Shown piece by piece: positions 58,775 through 64,000 of a stretch of DNA of 64,000 nt; positions within the stretch are counted from its first letter, which is position 1, and every line of letters begins with the position of its first letter. The position numbers were made by a program, and so were the translations under genes. The notes below the pieces were generated by a model. That model searched no databases, was not told the origin of the DNA, and saw only the letters and a program-made list of their open reading frames with translations. This DNA is from Roseimicrobium gellanilyticum. GTDB taxonomy: Bacteria > Verrucomicrobiota > Verrucomicrobiia > Verrucomicrobiales > Verrucomicrobiaceae. Location: NCBI RefSeq assembly GCF_003315205.1, contig NZ_QNRR01000001.1, forward strand, positions 1-64,000, given 5' to 3'.

Positions 58775-60187
58775 GTGAACTGGGATGACTTTCAGCAGGT
58801 CGCACGCGCCCGCGCTGTCGAGGAGACAGATGCGGAGGCTCGCATCTGGGATGGTGGCGCCCGGCGGGCGGCCACCGAAGAAGCGAAACGCGTTGCCGGC
58901 TCGAATGTACTGGCCTTTCTCATCCGACGCTCCGCTGCATTGATCGGGCGCACGAAGGAGCCCGTGGAGTCAGTGCTTGGCGTGCCTGCGATTCCTGGCT
59001 GGTTGGTCAGCACAGGATGGATCGCGGCGTTTGGCATCGGATGGGTTCTTTCCGCCGTGGGGCAGGAGAGGGAGATCAATCTTCTCGCGCTGCCGCTCAT
59101 GGGCATCCTCGCGTGGAATGCCGTCGTCGTGGTCCTCAGTCTCGTGGCATTGCTGCGTCCTTCGAATGAAAGCGCCAGGGGTGAGCGCGTGGAGCAGTTC
59201 TTCCGTCGCATCTCCGCGTGGAAGTCTCCCTCGACGCAGGATGCCGTGGCACGCCTTCCGCAGAAGGCGCCGGCGAAATTCCAGGAACTCACGAGTGGGA
59301 CATGGCGGGCACGCCTCGCTTCGCGTTTCCGTGCGTGGCTGCATCTCGGCGCTGCGCTCATTGCCATCGGCAGCATTGCGGGGATGTTTGCGCGGGGCTG
59401 GTCGCGGGATTACCACGCCGTTTGGGAGAGCACACTGCTGGAGTCGAATGGCGCCTCGCGATTTCTCGGGGGGTTGTTTGCACCCGCGTCCAAGGTGACC
59501 GGCATCCCGGTGCCGCTGGAGAAGATTCCCGGCATGCAGCGCGTGGATGGGAAGGATGCCCTGGCGCCCGTTTCTGCACGCGACTGGATCTGCCTGTATG
59601 GCGCGACCCTCGGACTGCTGGTCGTGCTCCCGCGGTTCCTGCTCCTGTTGATGGAGCTGGCGCATGCGCGAAAGATTTCGCGGCGTGCATTGCAGGGCGC
59701 GGAGTGGCAGGCGTACGCACGGCGCGTGCTTTCCCTGGTGGAGGGAGCGGGTGCACCGGCGCATGTGTTGACCCATGGCCTGCCGACGGATGCCGCTTCG
59801 CAGGATCGTTGGCGGCAATGGGCGCACCAGCACTGGCGTGATGTGGGGCATGTGGATTTCCAGAGCGTGCCCGTCGCGGAAGAGACGGAGTACCTCGAAA
59901 GCTGGCAGCCCGCCGCGCCTCGTGTGTTGCTGGTATTTAATATGTCCAACGTGCCGGAGTCAGAAATCCAGCGCGAACTGGCGGAAGGGATTGCGGCGAA
60001 GCTGCACGCCAGCCTTTCTTCCGCGCCGCTGGTGGTGGCGCTGGAGGATCGAGAACTGCGCCAGCGCTGGGCTGGATTTGCGGATGGTGAAAAGCGACTG
60101 GCAGAGCGGCTCGCCTCGTGGCGCGAAACCCTGAATGGTTTGCCAGTGGAATGGCTGAAGATGGAGGCGGGGATGGGATCGCGATGA
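58775..60187 (+). CDS. DUF2868 membrane protein
   Basis: A 470-residue protein of the DUF2868 family. After a soluble N-terminal region there are hydrophobic segments near 75-95 (GWIAAFGIGWVLSAV), 105-130, 195-215 (LHLGAALIAIGSIAGMFA) and 275-295 (LYGATLGLLVVLPRFLLLLM). The C-terminal third is soluble (RVLLVFNMSNVPESEIQREL). It forms a two-gene unit with the downstream DUF3482 GTPase. The start is uncertain: GTG at 58775 is used here, but TTG at 58739 is in frame; no ATG is available nearby. Confidence 0.8.
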   Translation: MNWDDFQQVARARAVEETDAEARIWDGGARRAATEEAKRVAGSNVLAFLIRRSAALIGRTKEPVESVLGVPAIPGWLVSTGWIAAFGIGWVLSAVGQEREINLLALPLMGILAWNAVVVVLSLVALLRPSNESARGERVEQFFRRISAWKSPSTQDAVARLPQKAPAKFQELTSGTWRARLASRFRAWLHLGAALIAIGSIAGMFARGWSRDYHAVWESTLLESNGASRFLGGLFAPASKVTGIPVPLEKIPGMQRVDGKDALAPVSARDWICLYGATLGLLVVLPRFLLLLMELAHARKISRRALQGAEWQAYARRVLSLVEGAGAPAHVLTHGLPTDAASQDRWRQWAHQHWRDVGHVDFQSVPVAEETEYLESWQPAAPRVLLVFNMSNVPESEIQRELAEGIAAKLHASLSSAPLVVALEDRELRQRWAGFADGEKRLAERLASWRETLNGLPVEWLKMEAGMGSR

Positions 60188-60286
60188 CGTACCGCCACCG
60201 CAACCTACCAGCCGCGATGCCTTTGCGTGTTCCCATACAACCTTTGGGCATCTCATGGCGCATTGACGAAGCCGCGCCCTGTGGCA

Positions 60287-61771
60287 ATGCATGGGGTTCA
60301 ACCATTTGACCGATTCCGCCCTCACGTGGCCGCCATCACTCTCAGCCTCATCTCCCATACCAACGCGGGCAAGACCACGCTCGCGCGCACATTGTTGCGC
60401 CGCGATGTGGGCGAGGTGCGGGATGCGGCTCACGTCACGCTCTTCAATACCTCCTACACCCTCATGGAGGCGGATGAGGCGTCTCTGGTGTTGTGGGACA
60501 CGCCGGGGTTCGGTGACTCCGCCCGCTTGCTGAAGCGACTGAAGCGGATGGATCGTCCGCTCGTCTGGTTCTTCAGCCAGATGTGGGACCGCATCACGGA
60601 CAAACCTTTTTGGTGCAGCCAGCAGGCGTTGGGGAATGTGCGCGAAGAGGCCGATGTGGTTCTCTACCTGGTGAACGCCAGTGAGTCCCTCGCGGGTGGC
60701 ACGTTCGTGGAAGCGGAGATGGAAATCCTCGGCTGGCTTGGCAAACCCGTGCTGGTGCTGCTGAATCAAACCGGCGTACCACGGCCGGTGGAAGAGGAAG
60801 CCGCGGAAGAACGTCTGTGGCGCAACCACCTCACGAAGTTTCCCATCGTGAAAGCCGTGCTGAACATGGATGCCTTCTCCCGCTGCTGGGTGCAGGAGGG
60901 CGAACTCATGCGCGCCATCGAGGAGGTGCTTCCCGCGGAGAAGAAGGATGACTTCATCATCGTGGAGAAGGCCTGGAACGCACGGAATGAGGAAGTGTTC
61001 CGCAAGTCCATGCGTGCACTCTCCCATCAGCTCACGGCCAATGCACTGGATGGTGTGCCGGTGAAGCCCGTGGGTTTCCTGGAGAAGTCCCTGCGCAGCG
61101 TGGCGGACGCCCTGCACGTGCCCATGCCCGAGGCGGATGCCGAGCGCGCGGCAGCGCGGCAGAAGTTGTGCGAGTCCCTCTCTGCTCGCATGGAGCAGAC
61201 GGTGAATGAGCTGCTTGCTTTGCATGGCTTGGAAGGTGATGCTGGCAAGGAACTGCTGGAAGCGGCGCAGACCGATTTCTCCGAGCCGCAGAAGATGGAT
61301 GTCGCGGCCACAAGTCTGGTGAGCGGCGCGGTGAGTGGTGGTCTTGCCGGATTGATTGCCGACCTCAAGGCCGGTGGGCTCACCTTTGGTGGTGGTGCGC
61401 TGGTTGGTGCGGTGATTGGCGTGTTCGGCAGCTATCGGCTCATCAAGGCCTTCAATCTCGATCGCGGTGAGGACAACAAGCTGCACTGGAGCCGTGAACA
61501 CTTCCGTGAGCAGGTGAAGCTCGCGCTGCTCAGCTATCTGGCAGTGGCGCACTTCGGCCGCGGCCGAGGTGCCTGGAAGCGCGATCCACGCCCCGCACAC
61601 TGGCAGATGGAAGTCAGCCAGCTCGTCGACAACGCCAAAGCGCGCGTCGATGCCATCTGGAAACATTCCTCACGCTCGAATGTGGGCGTGGCGAGTGTGA
61701 ATGAGGAGGTGGAGCTGATGATGCGCGAGCTCGGTGATGAAACGCTGAAGAAGCTGTATCCGGTTCACTGA
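60287..61771 (+). CDS. Dynamin-like/Era-type GTPase with DUF3482
   Basis: A 494-residue GTPase. The P-loop is SHTNAGKTTLARTLL (G1), the switch II motif is LVLWDTPGFGD (G3), and G4 is NQTG (LLNQTGVP) in place of the usual NKxD. The C-terminal half is DUF3482, with a glycine-rich hydrophobic segment (GAVSGGLAGLIADL to LVGAVIGVFGSYRL) that could insert in the membrane. It lies 100-140 bp behind the DUF2868 gene; the two families are commonly paired. The start may be ATG at 60287 or GTG at 60326, the latter placing the P-loop closer to the N-terminus. Cellular role unknown. Confidence 0.82.
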   Translation: MHGVQPFDRFRPHVAAITLSLISHTNAGKTTLARTLLRRDVGEVRDAAHVTLFNTSYTLMEADEASLVLWDTPGFGDSARLLKRLKRMDRPLVWFFSQMWDRITDKPFWCSQQALGNVREEADVVLYLVNASESLAGGTFVEAEMEILGWLGKPVLVLLNQTGVPRPVEEEAAEERLWRNHLTKFPIVKAVLNMDAFSRCWVQEGELMRAIEEVLPAEKKDDFIIVEKAWNARNEEVFRKSMRALSHQLTANALDGVPVKPVGFLEKSLRSVADALHVPMPEADAERAAARQKLCESLSARMEQTVNELLALHGLEGDAGKELLEAAQTDFSEPQKMDVAATSLVSGAVSGGLAGLIADLKAGGLTFGGGALVGAVIGVFGSYRLIKAFNLDRGEDNKLHWSREHFREQVKLALLSYLAVAHFGRGRGAWKRDPRPAHWQMEVSQLVDNAKARVDAIWKHSSRSNVGVASVNEEVELMMRELGDETLKKLYPVH

Positions 61772-61885
61772 TTCAAACCATTCATCACACGCTGCCATCG
61801 CGCGTTGTGCATGGTGCGCAGCACAAGTTTGATTCTCATGCCATGATCGCGGGGCCTCACGCGGGAGCATCGACGCGTCATCACA

Positions 61886-61920
61886 TAAAAAAAGCTCTCC
61901 GGTCTTTCGACCGGAGAGCT
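61886..61920 (-). terminator. Strong intrinsic terminator on the minus strand
   Basis: A 12-bp perfect stem (AGCTCTCCGGTC with GACCGGAGAGCT, 61893-61920). Read on the minus strand it is followed by seven T residues. The SBBP gene already has a terminator at 62201-62241, so this one should serve a separate minus-strand transcript starting in between. Confidence 0.85.
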
Positions 61921-62011
61921 AGCGATCCAGCAACCAATACGAGGATCGGAACGAAAGGGAACAACAAACGGGTTGGTACCAATCGGCCTGCCAAACGTGA
62001 GTCCGCACAGA
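61886..62011 (-). ncRNA. Candidate small RNA
   Basis: A hypothetical RNA of about 125 nt on the minus strand, ending at the strong terminator 61886-61920. A possible promoter lies upstream: TTGACG (plus positions 62041-62046) and AAGATT (62018-62023) with 17-bp spacing. No coding frame with family similarity is present. It matches no RNA family I recognise. The promoter is weak on the -10 side. Confidence 0.35.
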
Positions 62012-62200
62012 CAGTCGAATCTTAAAATCTTTTGGGGAGGCGTCAATTGCGGGGGGGCACTTTTTCAAAAACAGACCCTCATTCTCACTTTTGAGAGGGT
62101 GTTTCGGGCCCCTTTTACGAAAATTTTAGGATTATTCCGTTTGACAGGGGGTGAAGCCGCTCCGGCTGCAATTTTATTTACCGAGAAATTTCACATTTCT

Positions 62201-62241
62201 CAAAAGAAAGGGCTTGCCACCTCCGTGGAGGCGGCAAACCC
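62201..62241 (-). terminator. Terminator of the SBBP-repeat gene
   Basis: A 15-bp stem with minor mismatches (GGGCTTGCCACCTCC at 62210-62224 and GGAGGCGGCAAACCC at 62227-62241). On the minus strand it is followed by TTTCTTTTG. It lies 28 bp downstream of the gene's stop codon. Confidence 0.8.
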
Positions 62242-62268
62242 GGCGTGGAAAATCCGTAGGTTATTCGC

Positions 62269-64000
62269 TCAGCGGCAGAAGGTTTTTACCGTCCATCCTT
62301 CGGCACTTTGGAACTCCGTAGCGCACACCAGCTTGCCGACGAAGTCCACCGTCCAGAACTGCTTTGCGCCGTCTGTGTGTTCCCACAAAATCTTACCAGT
62401 ACCGTCCGTGCCAATGCGGTAGCTGACCGCTTTCCATCCTGGCTTGTTTTCGATCTGCGTCTCGATTTTGATCTCGTCCGAAGTGTTGAGCGTCCAGACC
62501 AGCGCTTTGCCGCTGTTGGGATCAGACCACAACATTCTGCCCACGGCACCTTCGCCGGTACGGTCATAGCTGGTGGCGATGAAGCCGGGAACTGAGTAGG
62601 ATTTCGAGTCCACCTTGTCGCCGCAGCCATCCACCGTGAGCAGGGTGGCATTGCCTGACTCGTCGCTCCAGAGAACTTTCGAGTGGGTGGTGAGGCGCAC
62701 AACGAACGCGTCGAAAACGCCGTCAGGTCCTGCGTTGGTAAGGTTGAGCACTCCATCTCCGGGGTCGTAGTCTCCTGTGCCGTCGTGGTGACCGCAGCAC
62801 CAGACATTGGCCGAGACCGCATCTGTCGTGATGGCATTGCCGAACTCACTCTCGGCGCCGCCCATGCGGATGGCCCACTCCAGATTACCCAGTACGTTGA
62901 GTTTGCTGACGAACACATCCGGGTTCGCGGAAGTGGTTGAGGTCAGAAGGAGCGCAGCTGGACCGGTATCGAAGTCCACCGTGCCGCTGAATTTTCCGGT
63001 GAGCAGGATGTTTCCCAGAGAGTCCACCGCCAGGGCGTCGCTCGATCCTGCGGTATTCTTCGCCCAGAGGAGAGCGCCATTGCTGTTCAGCACGCTCACG
63101 AAGCTCGTGCCATGGGCGCTGCTGAGTTGGAACACACCACCATTCGGGTCGAAGTCCACAGTGCCGAAGAAGCTGCCGATGAGATGGATGTTCCCCGCAG
63201 CGTCCAGAGCGAGATCATGGGCACGTTCCTCCGCAGTGCTACCGACACGTTTCACCCACTGAAAGATGCCGGCACTGCTCAACTTGTGGATGAAGAGGTC
63301 CGTCTGATCTGCCGTGGTGGCGGTTACGGCAGTGATGCCGGGACCGGGGTCGAAGTCATTCGTGCCGGAAAACCAGCCCGTGGTGTACACATGGCCGGCG
63401 GCGTCCACGGCAACGGCAGAGGCATTGTCGTCATCTCCTGAGCCACCCAAGGTCTTGGCCCAGATGAAGAGACCATTCGCACTGAGCTTGCTGATATAGA
63501 TGTCCTGGAATGCTACGGCGGTGAGGTTGGTGGTCAGGAGGCCGGGGTCGAAGTCGGCGGTGCCACTGAAGCGTCCCACGGTGATGACGTTTCCACTGGC
63601 ATCGATGGCAATGTCGTTGGCCGTCTCTCGGCTTGTGCCTCCAAGACGTTTTGCCCAGACGAAGTTGCCGTCCGTGTCCAGCTTGCACACGAAGCTGTCG
63701 TCCTGTCCGGCGCTGATGAGGTTGAACGTGGCCGGGCCCGGATTGAAATCGCTCGTGCCTTCGAAGCTGCCGGTGCACACCACATTGCCGGAGGGATCCA
63801 GTGCCAGGGCTTGGGAGAATTCCGTTCCGGTTCCCCCGACCCGCCTGGCCCAGATGAGTTGGTTGTCGTGGTCGTACTTCGCCACAAAGGCATCATACCC
63901 GCCCGCGCTGGAGAGTTTGGCGAGGCCCGGACCCGGGTCGAAGTCCACGGTCTCCATGAAGAAGCCGGTCACGTAGAGGTTGCCTTCTTTGTCGCGGACG
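62269..64000 (-). CDS. SBBP-repeat beta-propeller protein (5' end beyond the window)
   Basis: The C-terminal 577 residues of a protein that continues past the window edge; the frame is open to 64000. At least seven SBBP-type repeats of about 65 residues are visible, each with a GNVxxTGxFxGTxDFDPGP-like core (such as FSGTADFDPG, FSGTNDFDPGPG, FFGTVDFDPNGG). The last 135 residues are different: three short repeats beginning LWSDESG, LWSDPNSG and LWEHTDG, which may form a C-terminal attachment or binding domain. Probably secreted, as is usual for SBBP proteins; the signal peptide would lie outside the window. A terminator follows at 62201-62241. Confidence 0.85.
   Translation of the reverse strand, partial: VRDKEGNLYVTGFFMETVDFDPGPGLAKLSSAGGYDAFVAKYDHDNQLIWARRVGGTGTEFSQALALDPSGNVVCTGSFEGTSDFNPGPATFNLISAGQDDSFVCKLDTDGNFVWAKRLGGTSRETANDIAIDASGNVITVGRFSGTADFDPGLLTTNLTAVAFQDIYISKLSANGLFIWAKTLGGSGDDDNASAVAVDAAGHVYTTGWFSGTNDFDPGPGITAVTATTADQTDLFIHKLSSAGIFQWVKRVGSTAEERAHDLALDAAGNIHLIGSFFGTVDFDPNGGVFQLSSAHGTSFVSVLNSNGALLWAKNTAGSSDALAVDSLGNILLTGKFSGTVDFDTGPAALLLTSTTSANPDVFVSKLNVLGNLEWAIRMGGAESEFGNAITTDAVSANVWCCGHHDGTGDYDPGDGVLNLTNAGPDGVFDAFVVRLTTHSKVLWSDESGNATLLTVDGCGDKVDSKSYSVPGFIATSYDRTGEGAVGRMLWSDPNSGKALVWTLNTSDEIKIETQIENKPGWKAVSYRIGTDGTGKILWEHTDGAKQFWTVDFVGKLVCATEFQSAEGWTVKTFCR

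Larger units (their letters stand above)
61772..62268. other. Gene-free region with two minus-strand terminators
   Basis: About 500 bp between the GTPase stop and the SBBP-repeat gene stop (convergent). It is more AT-rich than the surroundings. It contains the hairpin-plus-T-run at 61886-61920, a candidate small RNA, and the terminator of the SBBP gene at 62201-62241. No supported open reading frame. Confidence 0.6.

Noticed and set aside
59960-61666. 568-residue open frame on the minus strand
   Set aside because: Antisense to the DUF3482 GTPase gene.
61765-62046. 93-residue open frame on the minus strand
   Set aside because: It reads through the strong terminator hairpin and has no family similarity.
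1-64000. CRISPR arrays, rRNA or tRNA genes
   Set aside because: No regularly spaced direct repeats, no conserved rRNA stretches and no GGTTCGAATCC-type tRNA arm with acceptor pairing were recognised by eye.

Overview
The window is GC-rich chromosomal DNA, most probably from a member of the Verrucomicrobiota (Verrucomicrobiae). The inference rests on gene types seen in the sequence. These are a 2,021-residue protein of autotransporter-type beta-strand repeats ending in a PEP-CTERM-like tail, a giant fusion carrying a PVC-type dehydrogenase propeller with HEAT repeats and cytochrome c, tandem GYF/DUF4190 membrane proteins, an ExbB-ExbD-TPR cluster, and many hairpin-rich intergenic repeats. No rRNA, tRNA, CRISPR array or prophage was seen. 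The only intact mobile element is one IS630-family insertion sequence.

Layout. 1-5 kb: DedA membrane protein, a HAD phosphatase overlapping a glycolipid-type glycosyltransferase, a TIGR01777 epimerase-like protein and a second HAD phosphatase. 5-11 kb: the very large exported beta-repeat protein. 11-14.5 kb: Mpl ligase, an M14 carboxypeptidase and a lipoprotein hydrolase, which look like a peptidoglycan-recycling group. 14.5-16 kb: a foldback element with an intact IS630 element inserted at its edge. 16-24 kb: a NarL-type two-component pair, an SMP-30-like protein, two paralogous secreted esterases around a solo IS630-type HTH gene, and two GYF/DUF4190 proteins. 24-31 kb: exbB-exbD-TPR operon (minus) and uvrC (plus). 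31-35 kb: OprP-like porin, divergent from a sulfite-dehydrogenase-like pair (molybdoenzyme plus cytochrome c), then an ACT-domain protein. 35-38 kb: a DUF6941-like protein and penicillin-binding protein 2. 38-44 kb: the phosphate transporter pstS-pstC-pstA-pstB-pstB, with an enlarged PstC and a doubled ATPase. 44-50 kb (minus strand): scpB, an L,D-transpeptidase with an unusual N-terminal half, a cytoplasmic subtilase paired with a GAF protein, and scpA. 50-64 kb: a YiiX-like hydrolase, the 1,676-residue ceramidase/LamG/dehydrogenase/HEAT/cytochrome fusion, a Dabb protein, a SUFU-domain protein, parB, a small lipoprotein, a DUF2868-DUF3482 GTPase pair, and the 3' part of an SBBP-repeat protein cut by the window edge.

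The genes suggest an aerobic or respiring Gram-negative heterotroph that invests in envelope turnover, phosphate capture (Pst, and perhaps the porin), sulfite oxidation and extracellular hydrolysis of esters and complex substrates. The most unusual noncoding feature is the density of inverted-repeat elements: at least four foldback elements of about 160-360 bp and several smaller hairpin repeats that recur within the window, mostly placed just after gene ends. A possible small RNA lies between two minus-strand terminators near 62 kb. Start codons were often placed downstream of the longest open frame, using signal peptides, family N-termini or gene overlaps. Ribosome binding sites are generally weak here, so several starts remain uncertain.
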